A DNA stretch of 64,000 bases, taken from IMG/VR virus record IMGVR_UViG_3300026292_000003, positions 62,001 to 126,000 of that record; one strand, given 5' to 3'. Shown here in pieces: positions 34,375 through 41,810 of this stretch (position 1 is its first letter; every line of letters begins with the position of its first letter). The translations under genes and the position numbers were made by a program. Source of the DNA: a virus. The notes beneath the pieces were generated by a model. It searched no databases and was not told the origin of the DNA. It worked only from the letters and a program-made list of their open reading frames with translations.

Positions 34375-34989
34375 ATGGACGGAAAAAAAATGCACAAATT
34401 TGATTCTCATCATTTCTTTACTGCACTTGGCCATTGTATGCCACTAGACCACTGGTTATCGAAAGAAGCTGGTATGGAACTAGATGCACTTAACAATGAC
34501 GCAAACATGGTTGAGGAGAAAAGAGAAATGGGTAGTGACGATACAGGTAAAATGATGATTCACTATAAGTCAGCACCTACAAAATGGGACTTTGGAGATC
34601 TAAAAACTTCAGAAGCTGGTTACATTGAATATAACAGAGGTCACTTTATTTCACCTCACCGTGATAAGTTACGTAATGTTACTGAACCAAATCAATCAAT
34701 AAGATTAATGTGTTTCCTAAATCATACTCATCCTGAGGAAAATTGTTTTGTCTATGATGGACAAATAACACAATTTGAACCATGCAGATGGTATATGGTA
34801 AACACTCAACGTATGCACTATGGTTTTTCATTTGTTGACGGCGTTAAGCACTTAGGTATTACCCTAAAACTTACTGACGATGCATATGAAGCTACTACAA
34901 AATGGATACTAGATCATACTAATGGCGTACACTCAAAAGGTCATCACCAAACAGGTGAAGGCAGAATGTCAGTTTACAAACCATTCTAA
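34375..34989 (+). CDS. 2OG-Fe(II) oxygenase-like protein
   Basis: A 204-residue jelly-roll protein. HRD in RGHFISPHRDKLRN (His about 95), a distal His in TQRMHYGFSFVDG (about 148), and strands RLMCFLNH and HLGITLKL around them give the Fe(II)-binding layout. The 2-oxoglutarate Arg is not obvious; a Lys occupies part of that region. The gene is flanked on both sides by nearly identical terminator, late promoter and GGAGTACTCAAATGG start modules, as if it were a cassette between the sheath and the next structural gene. Confidence 0.62.
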   Translation: MDGKKMHKFDSHHFFTALGHCMPLDHWLSKEAGMELDALNNDANMVEEKREMGSDDTGKMMIHYKSAPTKWDFGDLKTSEAGYIEYNRGHFISPHRDKLRNVTEPNQSIRLMCFLNHTHPEENCFVYDGQITQFEPCRWYMVNTQRMHYGFSFVDGVKHLGITLKLTDDAYEATTKWILDHTNGVHSKGHHQTGEGRMSVYKPF

Positions 34990-35009
34990 TTAGAATATAA
35001 GGAATATAG

Positions 35010-35046
35010 GGCTACTATTATTATTAATAGTAGCCTTTTTCTTTTC
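35010..35046 (+). terminator. Rho-independent terminator (repeat of 34241)
   Basis: A 10-bp stem (35010-35019 with 35026-35035), 6-nt loop, then TTTTTCTTTT. Stem arms are identical to those of the terminator after gp18. Confidence 0.88.
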
Positions 35047-35056
35047 AGTGATTTCG

Positions 35057-35063
35057 ATAAATA
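35057..35063 (+). promoter_or_regulatory. Late promoter (module copy B)
   Basis: CGATAAATACTA, 77 nt before ATG 35141. Same 12-nt core context as copy A at 34285. Confidence 0.65.
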
Positions 35064-35140
35064 CTAATGCAAATTGCAAACGCACTTGTAGTCTCAGATG
35101 AGATTGCAAATTTTTAAATTTAAAAATAAGGAGTACTCAA

Positions 35141-35458
35141 ATGGCAAACGATAATTTCAGGTTTAGAATAATCAAAGCTCCAGGCGGCGAATATTCTACA
35201 GTTGATGCATTTAAGGCTTCTCCAGCTTATGCAAGTATACAAACACTACTTGCTGGCAAGCCAGAGGCTTCTGGTACTATACACGTTTCATATAAATTAT
35301 ATGAAGGTGGCGTGTGGATCAGATATGACTTTGATAATGAAGAAGCTAGATTAGCATATAAACAATATGTTTTAGATGCTGGGTCAGATTTAGGTCAAAA
35401 ACCAAATGAAGTGGGTTTAGACAACGAAACCTTCCCAACATACGGATTCTTAGCATAG
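35141..35458 (+). CDS. Small late protein, unknown
   Basis: A 105-residue protein (FRFRIIKAPGGEYSTVDAFKASPAYASIQTLL; GTIHVSYKLYEGGVWIRYDFDNEEARLAYKQY). No family recognised. Its strong AAGGAG site, own late promoter and terminators on both sides, between sheath and tube genes, suggest abundant late expression, perhaps as a minor tail component. Confidence 0.65.
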   Translation: MANDNFRFRIIKAPGGEYSTVDAFKASPAYASIQTLLAGKPEASGTIHVSYKLYEGGVWIRYDFDNEEARLAYKQYVLDAGSDLGQKPNEVGLDNETFPTYGFLA

Positions 35459-35469
35459 CATTTTTCAAC

Positions 35470-35504
35470 AATTTGGCAGGTTACAACTAGTAGCCTGTCA
35501 AATT
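35470..35504 (+). terminator. Hairpin after the small late gene
   Basis: An 11-bp stem (35470-35480 with 35494-35504, one G-U) without a T run. It precedes a second hairpin with a T run at 35517-35544. Confidence 0.45.
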
Positions 35505-35516
35505 ACCAGTAAAATG

Positions 35517-35544
35517 GGCTTCTTTTAAAGAAGCCTATCTTTTT
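35517..35544 (+). terminator. Rho-independent terminator
   Basis: An 8-bp stem (35517-35524 with 35528-35535), 3-nt loop, then TATCTTTTT. Confidence 0.8.
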
Positions 35545-35557
35545 GAACACGGATTTG

Positions 35558-35564
35558 ATAAATA
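35558..35564 (+). promoter_or_regulatory. Late promoter, tail tube
   Basis: TGATAAATACA, 46 nt before ATG 35611; a small ATACT/AGTAT hairpin lies at 35581-35596 ahead of the TAGGAG site. Confidence 0.65.
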
Positions 35565-35610
35565 CAATATAAGATAAACAATACTACAGTAAGTATATAG
35601 GAGAAACAAA

Positions 35611-36219
35611 ATGGCTGTAATTACAAACTTTGGAGTACCGACTGACTCTTCAGCAGGAACAACTTTAATGCCTAAATTAAGTTATAGGTTTAGAGTTACC
35701 TTTGAAGATCTTGGTGGTGCTACAGCGACAGATGAAGTAACTCAGAACGTTATTAGTGCAGGCAGACCGTCAATGACACATGAAGAGGTTGTAGTTGATT
35801 CTTACAACTCAAAAATGTACCTAGCGGGTAAACACGCCTGGGAACCAGTATCAATCGTATTCAGAGATGACATGAAATCTAACGTTATCAAAAAACTTGG
35901 TAACCAATTAAATAGACAAGTTGACCACGCAGATCAACATAGTTCAATTTCAGGTAATGCATATAAATTTGGTGTAACATTAGAAACACTAGATGGTGCA
36001 AATGGTAGTACATCACCAACTGTATTTGACAAATGGGAATTGCAAGGTTGTTATATTTCTAACATTCAATACGGTGACCTAAACTATGCAGATTCAACAA
36101 TGATTCAAGTAACAGTACAACTTCGTTACGATAGTGCGGTTCACTCAATTGATGGTTCAGACGCTTTAAGTGAAAAATCTGCATCTAGCGACTCAGCACA
36201 ATCTGGCGCTACTAGATAA
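35611..36219 (+). CDS. 19: Tail tube protein gp19
   Basis: A 202-residue T4 gp19-family protein, the subunit of the inner tail tube. PKLSYRFRVTFEDLG, ISAGRPSMTHEEVVVDSYNSKMYLAGKHAWEPVSIVFRDDM, FDKWELQGCYISNIQYGDLNYADSTMIQVTVQLRYD are the usual tube-fold segments. It is somewhat longer than T4 gp19 (163 residues), with a Ser-rich tail. It lies after the sheath gene and before a second tube-family protein, as in other T4-like phages. Confidence 0.85.
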   Translation: MAVITNFGVPTDSSAGTTLMPKLSYRFRVTFEDLGGATATDEVTQNVISAGRPSMTHEEVVVDSYNSKMYLAGKHAWEPVSIVFRDDMKSNVIKKLGNQLNRQVDHADQHSSISGNAYKFGVTLETLDGANGSTSPTVFDKWELQGCYISNIQYGDLNYADSTMIQVTVQLRYDSAVHSIDGSDALSEKSASSDSAQSGATR

Positions 36220-36234
36220 TAAGAGGATTCTTTA

Positions 36235-37104
36235 ATGGCGATCGGCGACTCAGCATATAAAGTCTATAGTCAAGGTCAGCGAAGAGGTGAAATTGACGCA
36301 GTACCAAGAAATAAATATTCTTTTACTGTATCTTTAAATTATATTGATAGCCCAACACCGTTGAGCCTTGTTAGAATTGCAAACGTGCAAATCCCGACCT
36401 ATGTTTTTAGGTCGCAGACATTGAATGCATATAACGCAAAGAAAACTGTTCTTACAGGTATTGATTATACTCCTATAACAATAACCGCTTACGATACTAA
36501 AGATGCAGTTTTTGAAAAATTCTTAAAAGACTATACAGCTCATTATGTTGATGGTCCTTTTAATAATGATGATTATAATGCATTTCTAAATAATCCAAAA
36601 GGAATTAGAACTCCTGAATCTAGAAATTATATTAGAAGTATAATTATTAATAGAAAAGATTCAAAGAATTTAGAAAACGTTATTGAAATATACAATCCTT
36701 ACATTCTTAATATTGATTCTGATACATTAGATTATGCAGATAGTTCTCCAGCAATTTATAGAATTACTTTCACATATGAAGGTTTTAAAATTTTAAGTTC
36801 TGGAAAAGCTACAACTGAAGCAGAAATATTACAAGCAGAAGAATTTATGAATGCACCAACTGCTGATGATGGTTTTGTTGAAGTTGATGACTTTGCAGAA
36901 TATGAAGTAGATGATGCTAATAATATTGATGGCTTACAAACTACAGGCGGTAACGTAACTAGTAACCAAGCACCTTTGAAAAAGGTTGAAACTAAAAATG
37001 ACAATCCAGATAATTTACAAGTATTCAAAGGTAAATTAAAAAAGGGTGAAAAATTAAGAAACATTAATGGTAAATCCTACATAGTGCCGGCTCCAAAGGA
37101 GTAA
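36235..37104 (+). CDS. Second tube-fold protein (gp19/gp54 type)
   Basis: A 289-residue protein whose first 185 residues keep the tube-fold plan: NKYSFTVSLNYID, VRIANVQIPTYVFRSQTLNAYNAKKTVLTGIDYTPITITAYD, then LDYADSSPAIYRITFTYEGFKIL. It could be the baseplate tube initiator gp54 or a second tube paralogue; the extended C-terminus (acidic residues 200-245, then a basic KGKLKKGEKLRNINGKSYIVP end) is unlike gp19. The final basic module could bind a partner. It follows gp19 by 15 nt and precedes gp4. Confidence 0.65.
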   Translation: MAIGDSAYKVYSQGQRRGEIDAVPRNKYSFTVSLNYIDSPTPLSLVRIANVQIPTYVFRSQTLNAYNAKKTVLTGIDYTPITITAYDTKDAVFEKFLKDYTAHYVDGPFNNDDYNAFLNNPKGIRTPESRNYIRSIIINRKDSKNLENVIEIYNPYILNIDSDTLDYADSSPAIYRITFTYEGFKILSSGKATTEAEILQAEEFMNAPTADDGFVEVDDFAEYEVDDANNIDGLQTTGGNVTSNQAPLKKVETKNDNPDNLQVFKGKLKKGEKLRNINGKSYIVPAPKE

Positions 37105-37108
37105 GGCA

Positions 37109-37555
37109 ATGAGGAAATTTCAACAAGGACAATTCACTCCTAGCAACCCCGATAAATACTTAGGTAAAAGAGTTCCAAAGTACAGAAGTGGATGGGAACT
37201 TGCAGTTATGAGAATGTGTGATAATCACCCTTCAATATTAGGTTGGGGAAGTGAAACACACAGGATTCCATATAAAAATCCACTCACTGGTAAACAGAGT
37301 ACATATGTGCCAGACTTGTTAATTGTTTATAAAGATAAAAAAGGTGCAAACCACGCAGAGTTTGTAGAAATAAAACCAGCAAGTCAAACATTAGGTGAAG
37401 CAAGAACACAGGCACAAAAAGCGGCGGCAGTAGTTAATCACGAAAAGTGGAAAGCGGCTAATGCATATTGTAAAGCTAAAGGTATGGGTTTCAGAGTAAT
37501 AACTGAAAAACAAATCTTTAATAAACCGCAGAATTCTAAAAGGAAAAAGAAATGA
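37109..37555 (+). CDS. 4: Head completion protein gp4 (nuclease fold)
   Basis: A 148-residue protein that follows T4 gp4 closely: GQFTPSNPDKYLG, YRSGWELAVMRMCD, SILGWGSETHRIPY, PDLLIVYKD, EFVEIKPASQT and KWKAANAYCKAKGMGFRVITE. The Glu of WE, the Asp of PD and the E-x-K of EIK form a PD-(D/E)XK-like active site. In T4, gp4 acts on packaged heads before tail joining. It overlaps gp16 by 4 nt. Confidence 0.85.
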   Translation: MRKFQQGQFTPSNPDKYLGKRVPKYRSGWELAVMRMCDNHPSILGWGSETHRIPYKNPLTGKQSTYVPDLLIVYKDKKGANHAEFVEIKPASQTLGEARTQAQKAAAVVNHEKWKAANAYCKAKGMGFRVITEKQIFNKPQNSKRKKK

Positions 37556-38094
37556 CAAAAAAATTAGAGGAAGAATTAAACTTACCAAACTTGGAAGAAT
37601 TACTTCCTGAGGATGAACCCGAAAAAGCACCAACTGCTGAAGAAATTAAACAAGAAATAGAAAAGTATAAAGGCGATCTTAGTATGGTCGAAAGAGCAGA
37701 TGCGGCTTTACCAACAGTAGAAGGGTTAGAACAATTAGATAGAGAAATGGACGAATATGCAGGTAAAGCAATGAATACATTTGAAGACCTAGTTGACCTT
37801 GGTAAAAATGTAGAAGATAGACACGCGGCTCCTATATTTGATAGTGCAAGTAAAATGTTAACCGCGGCACTACAAGCAAAAGAAGCTAAAATGACTAAAA
37901 AGATGAAAATGATAGAATTACAGATGCGTCAAGCTAGACTTATTAAAGATAGCGAAAAAATAGACGCATATGTACAAGCTAGACGCAGAGAAGCTGGTTT
38001 AGACGAGGAAGAAATAGCTGAAGGCAGAATTATTGGTGATCGTACTGCAATGTTAGCAGAAATTATGAAAAATCTTCCAGAAAAAGATAAATAG
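37552..38094 (+). CDS. 16: Terminase small subunit gp16
   Basis: A 180-residue helical protein. The central helices (LDREMDEYAGKAMNTFEDLVDLGKNVEDRHAAPIFDSASKMLTAALQAKEAKMTKKMKMIELQMRQARL) and acidic N-terminus fit T4-like small terminase, which forms rings and regulates gp17. It sits between gp4 and, two genes later, gp17. Start in an ATGA overlap. Its stop codon lies inside the next late promoter. Confidence 0.72.
   Translation: MTKKLEEELNLPNLEELLPEDEPEKAPTAEEIKQEIEKYKGDLSMVERADAALPTVEGLEQLDREMDEYAGKAMNTFEDLVDLGKNVEDRHAAPIFDSASKMLTAALQAKEAKMTKKMKMIELQMRQARLIKDSEKIDAYVQARRREAGLDEEEIAEGRIIGDRTAMLAEIMKNLPEKDK
38087..38093 (+). promoter_or_regulatory. Late promoter at the end of gp16
   Basis: GATAAATAG: the last Asp-Lys codons and TAG stop of gp16 form the promoter core, 21 nt before ATG 38115. 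Confidence 0.6.
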
Positions 38095-38114
38095 TATTAT
38101 AGGAGAACTACGTA

Positions 38115-38615
38115 ATGAAGACGTTTAAACAATATTTAACAGAATCTAACAAATCATGGAAGTTTAAAATAAAAACTATACATGAGCTTACCGACGAACA
38201 ATGTGATCGTATTGAGAAGCACCTAACAAAATATGACTCAACAGGACTTGGTGCTGTGAAGAAAACAATACTACAAAGTGCACCACGTGATTTTCCAAAT
38301 CATAAAGGATATGAAGTATTTACATATGAATTTGAAACTGAAAGAGTAGCAAGTGGATGGCAAATACAAAATGATATCCGTAATATGCTAGGAGTATCAC
38401 ACACAGGTTTTAAAGTAAAAGGCGAACACGAACCGGATGAAGAAATTCCAGCAGGTAAGCAAGAAGAATATAAAGTTAAGTTAGCAGATGAAAAATATTC
38501 AGAACAAGAAAAAGTTAACCATAAAGATCATTATGGTGAAGATCATAAATCGAAATTTATTGATGAACTTTTAAAGTTACGTAAGAAAGACAAAAAGGAG
38601 AAGGGCAATGAGTGA
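38115..38615 (+). CDS. Possible internal head protein (T4-like targeting peptide)
   Basis: A 166-residue, highly charged protein. Its N-terminus MKTFKQYLTES resembles the capsid-targeting sequence MKTYQEFIAEA of T4 internal proteins IPII and IPIII, which the prohead protease removes after Glu. The rest has a compact region (FKIKTIHELTDEQCDRIEKHLTKYD) and a hydrophilic C-terminus with many Lys and Glu. It is located between the two terminase genes. Internal head or core role is inferred from the N-terminus only. Confidence 0.55.
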   Translation: MKTFKQYLTESNKSWKFKIKTIHELTDEQCDRIEKHLTKYDSTGLGAVKKTILQSAPRDFPNHKGYEVFTYEFETERVASGWQIQNDIRNMLGVSHTGFKVKGEHEPDEEIPAGKQEEYKVKLADEKYSEQEKVNHKDHYGEDHKSKFIDELLKLRKKDKKEKGNE

Positions 38616-40128
38616 TTTAGATAGATTACTAAAGCTGTCTGGACAAAATGCTCAGAGCCAGACTCAAGATAAAGTAGATAATAGAGAATTTAAAGAAGCA
38701 GTAGGCGAATTTGCAGAACCAATTTATGATTTAATTGATATGCATTTTGAAGGCGACTGCCAACCAGTATTTGATGAACTAGTTCGTTATATGAGCGGTG
38801 ATCAAATTAAAGATTTCGTAGCAGACTTTAGACGTCATCATGAACTACCAAGTCAAGATGAAATTGATGCTGATGTTAATGTAATAGACGATGATGATCC
38901 AAGATATGCAGATGATGAAAATCTTCCAAAAGATGAATCAGTTGAACCAACAGAACCTTCAACAGAAGAAGGTAACGAATTCTCAGGCGAATTAGCTAAA
39001 GCTAAAGCGGCTGGTAAAAAAGAATTTGAAGTTGACGGCAAGAAATATAAAGTTGAAGAAGACGAAACTGAAATTGAAGAAGCAACAGGTAAATGTGAAG
39101 ACTGTGGTTGTGTTATAGATGCTCCAGTAGAAGGTTGCGAATGCCCACACGATTCTCATGATGCAAGTCAAGACAACTGGGTAAAAGAAGCAAATAGATT
39201 AAGAGAGCTTTCAGGAATGTCTGCAATTGAAGAAACTCCAGTAGACGAAGACAAAAGCAGAAAACCTTTCCCAGGTGAATATGATTATACTGATGAGAAG
39301 TATATGGATGCTGATGGTACACCAAAATCAGATGACGATGACGATGACGACGATAAGAAAAAATCTAAAGAGTCAGTTGAAGAAGCACCATTACAAGAAA
39401 CAGGTCCAAAAACTATTAAAGTTGACAAGTTAGTTCCACTAGCAGGAGATAGTATTTGGGATAAAGAAGGCGAAAATCCAAAACAAGTTAAAGTAAGTTC
39501 AATTACTATTATGAATCCATATGAAGATGGTGGATATATGGACGACGAAGAAGATGATGGTTACAGATCAGTAACAGTTGAACATGATGGACCTTGGGAT
39601 ATCTATACAGACACAGGTTTTGAAAAAGCAATTTCAGGCATGATAGGTTTTAATGTAGACTTTACAGAACAAGGTATGCAAGAAGATGGCCATGCAAGTA
39701 TGGAAGGTAATATGAATGAAGATGTTAAGTCAGAAGCTTTCGCAGGCTACAAGCCAAACAGATTTAAAGATATGCCAAAAGGCATGAATGAAGAAGATAA
39801 AGTAGAAAACGAAGAAGAAACTATTGAAGAGGCTCCAACTATGGATACAACACAACTAATTACACTTCTTAAAAACTCAGGCTTATCAGAAGAGCAAATT
39901 AAAGAAAGAGTTAACGAGTGGGCAAACACACCAGCAGTAGGTGCATCAGAAGACAAAGAAACTAGTCATGGTGAACCATATGAGAATTTTGCACAATCAG
40001 TTAATTTAAGTCTGAAAAAATACTTAGATGCTGAAGATTTTAAAGTAGGCTTAAAAGAACATAAAGTTGAAGATATTAAAGAAGCATATAAGAAATCAAA
40101 AGAAGATAAAGAAGCTAAAAAAGACTAA
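38608..40128 (+). CDS. Acidic protein with Cys cluster, unknown
   Basis: A 506-residue, strongly acidic and probably largely disordered protein. Three related leucine segments, LLKLSGQ at the N-terminus, RLRELSGMSA near 200 and LLKNSGLSEEQ near 410, are spaced through it. A Cys cluster, CEDCGCVIDAPVEGCECPH near 171, could bind metal. An Asp run (residues 238-246) and Glu-rich linkers dominate the rest. It overlaps the putative internal head protein by 8 nt and precedes gp17. A scaffold or internal head role is possible; no family was recognised. Confidence 0.6.
   Translation: MSDLDRLLKLSGQNAQSQTQDKVDNREFKEAVGEFAEPIYDLIDMHFEGDCQPVFDELVRYMSGDQIKDFVADFRRHHELPSQDEIDADVNVIDDDDPRYADDENLPKDESVEPTEPSTEEGNEFSGELAKAKAAGKKEFEVDGKKYKVEEDETEIEEATGKCEDCGCVIDAPVEGCECPHDSHDASQDNWVKEANRLRELSGMSAIEETPVDEDKSRKPFPGEYDYTDEKYMDADGTPKSDDDDDDDDKKKSKESVEEAPLQETGPKTIKVDKLVPLAGDSIWDKEGENPKQVKVSSITIMNPYEDGGYMDDEEDDGYRSVTVEHDGPWDIYTDTGFEKAISGMIGFNVDFTEQGMQEDGHASMEGNMNEDVKSEAFAGYKPNRFKDMPKGMNEEDKVENEEETIEEAPTMDTTQLITLLKNSGLSEEQIKERVNEWANTPAVGASEDKETSHGEPYENFAQSVNLSLKKYLDAEDFKVGLKEHKVEDIKEAYKKSKEDKEAKKD
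40053..40128 (+). other. Lys-rich 3' end of the acidic protein gene
   Basis: The last 25 codons switch from acidic to a Lys/Glu alternation (VEDIKEAYKKSKEDKEAKKD). The composition shift marks a distinct helical tail on the otherwise acidic protein. Confidence 0.3.
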
Positions 40129-40152
40129 ATTAAGATTTCCCCTCCCGAAATA

Positions 40153-40182
40153 TAACCGTGCGGTGTATTAACTGCACGGTTA
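40153..40182 (+). terminator. Hairpin before gp17
   Basis: A 9-bp stem (40153-40161 with 40174-40182) and 12-nt loop, with no T run after it. It lies between the acidic protein gene and the gp17 late promoter. Confidence 0.45.
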
Positions 40183-40188
40183 ATTCAT

Positions 40189-40195
40189 ATAAATA
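40189..40195 (+). promoter_or_regulatory. Late promoter, gp17
   Basis: A full TATAAATA octamer at 40188-40195, 18 nt before the GTG start; AGGAGG at 40202-40207. Confidence 0.72.
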
Positions 40196-40213
40196 CAATG
40201 CAGGAGGATTAAC

Positions 40214-41770
40214 GTGGCAGTAGACACAAAATTAACCAAAACCCCTTATAGAAAAGAAAAGTATACAGAAGCTCAACTTACAGAGTTGGCTAGATGTGCC
40301 AATGACCCAAAATATTTTATGAGGGAGCATTGTTATATTCAGCATCCTACTCAAGGACGTCTAAAATTTGATCTATATGATTTTCAAGACGAGTTAGTAG
40401 ATGTATATCATAAAAATAGATATAGTATTAGTATGTTAGCTAGGCAGATGGGTAAGTCAACCTGTGCGGCTGGTTACTTGTTATGGTATGCTATGTTTAA
40501 TCCTGATCAAACAATTTTAGTAGCGGCACACAAATATGCAGGTGCAAGTGAAATTATGCAACGTGTTAGATTTGCATATGAAACATTACCAGATTTTATA
40601 CGTGCAGGTGTTACTTCTTATAACAAAGGAAGTTTAGAATTTGATAACGGAAGTAGAATTATTGCACAATCAACAACAGAAAACACAGGTAGAGGTTTAT
40701 CTATTTCATTAGTATACTTAGACGAGTTTGCATTTGTTAGACCAAACATAGCTAAAGAATTTTGGACCTCACTTTCTCCTACACTAGCAACAGGTGGTAA
40801 ATGTATTATTACAAGTACGCCAAATATGGACGATGATCAGTTTGCACAAATTTGGAGAGATGCATTAAAGAATCAAGATGAATTTGGAAATGAAACAGAT
40901 ACAGGTTCAAATGGTTTTGCTCATTATATGGCAACTTGGGAAAGTCACCCAGATAGAGACGAAGATTGGGCTGAAGTTGAATTAGGAAAAATTGGCGAAG
41001 AAAGATTTAGACGTGAACATAAATGTGAATTTATTGCATTTGACGAAACATTAATTGATAGTATTAAACTTGCAAATATGGAAGCAAGGGATCCTTATGC
41101 AGTAGCAGGACAAGTTAGATGGTATTCGCCTTTAGCAAAAGGTAAACTTTATATGATAGCATTAGATCCTAGTTTAGGTACAGGTGGAGATAATAGTGCT
41201 ATACAAGTTTATCAGATGCCAGGAATGAAACAAATGGCAGAGTGGATGCATAATAGAACTACAGTACAAGGACAAGTAAAAATTGTACGTGAAATTGCAC
41301 AATACATTGAAAGTGAAACAAATGGAGATTGTGAAATATATTATAGTATGGAAAACAATACACTTGGTGAAGCGGCCCTAGTTACAGTAGAAGAAATTGG
41401 AGAAGAAATGTTTCCTGGTACATTTTTAACTGAAACAAAACAACACGGAAATTCTAGAAGATATAGAAGAGGGTTTACAACAACACACAAATCAAAAATA
41501 TCAGCCTGTGCTAAACTAAAGCATTGGATTGAGACGGAGAAATTAGAGGTAGCAAGTAAACCTCTATTAAGAGAATTAAAAACATTTATAGCTAGAGGAA
41601 ATAGTTATGCGGCCAAAGATGGTGAGAATGATGACTTGGTAATGGCACTAGTATTAATAGTACGTATGAGTATGGAAGTGTCAAAATACGAAGAATCTGC
41701 ATTTGAGTACCTTAACGACGACTTTGAAGATGGTGATGGAATGGAGCCAATGCCATTTAGCCTACTATAA
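40214..41770 (+). CDS. 17: Terminase large subunit gp17
   Basis: A 518-residue packaging ATPase-nuclease. The GTG start is supported by AGGAGG 6 nt upstream. Walker A ARQMGKST (residue about 76, the T4 form SRQLGKT), Walker B VYLDEFAF (about 167-174) and coupling motif CIITSTPNM make the motor; the C-terminal nuclease starts at IALDPSLGTGGDNSA (Asp about 318) with later acidic residues in SMENNTLGE and GENDDLVMALV. It cuts concatemers and drives DNA into proheads with gp16 and the portal, which is not in this window. Confidence 0.93.
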   Translation: MAVDTKLTKTPYRKEKYTEAQLTELARCANDPKYFMREHCYIQHPTQGRLKFDLYDFQDELVDVYHKNRYSISMLARQMGKSTCAAGYLLWYAMFNPDQTILVAAHKYAGASEIMQRVRFAYETLPDFIRAGVTSYNKGSLEFDNGSRIIAQSTTENTGRGLSISLVYLDEFAFVRPNIAKEFWTSLSPTLATGGKCIITSTPNMDDDQFAQIWRDALKNQDEFGNETDTGSNGFAHYMATWESHPDRDEDWAEVELGKIGEERFRREHKCEFIAFDETLIDSIKLANMEARDPYAVAGQVRWYSPLAKGKLYMIALDPSLGTGGDNSAIQVYQMPGMKQMAEWMHNRTTVQGQVKIVREIAQYIESETNGDCEIYYSMENNTLGEAALVTVEEIGEEMFPGTFLTETKQHGNSRRYRRGFTTTHKSKISACAKLKHWIETEKLEVASKPLLRELKTFIARGNSYAAKDGENDDLVMALVLIVRMSMEVSKYEESAFEYLNDDFEDGDGMEPMPFSLL

Positions 41771-41781
41771 TGCTTAAAATG

Positions 41782-41788
41782 ATAAATA
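41782..41788 (+). promoter_or_regulatory. Late promoter
   Basis: TGATAAATACA, 22 nt before ATG 41811. Confidence 0.6.
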
Positions 41789-41810
41789 CATTAAAGGATA
41801 ACTAAACACA

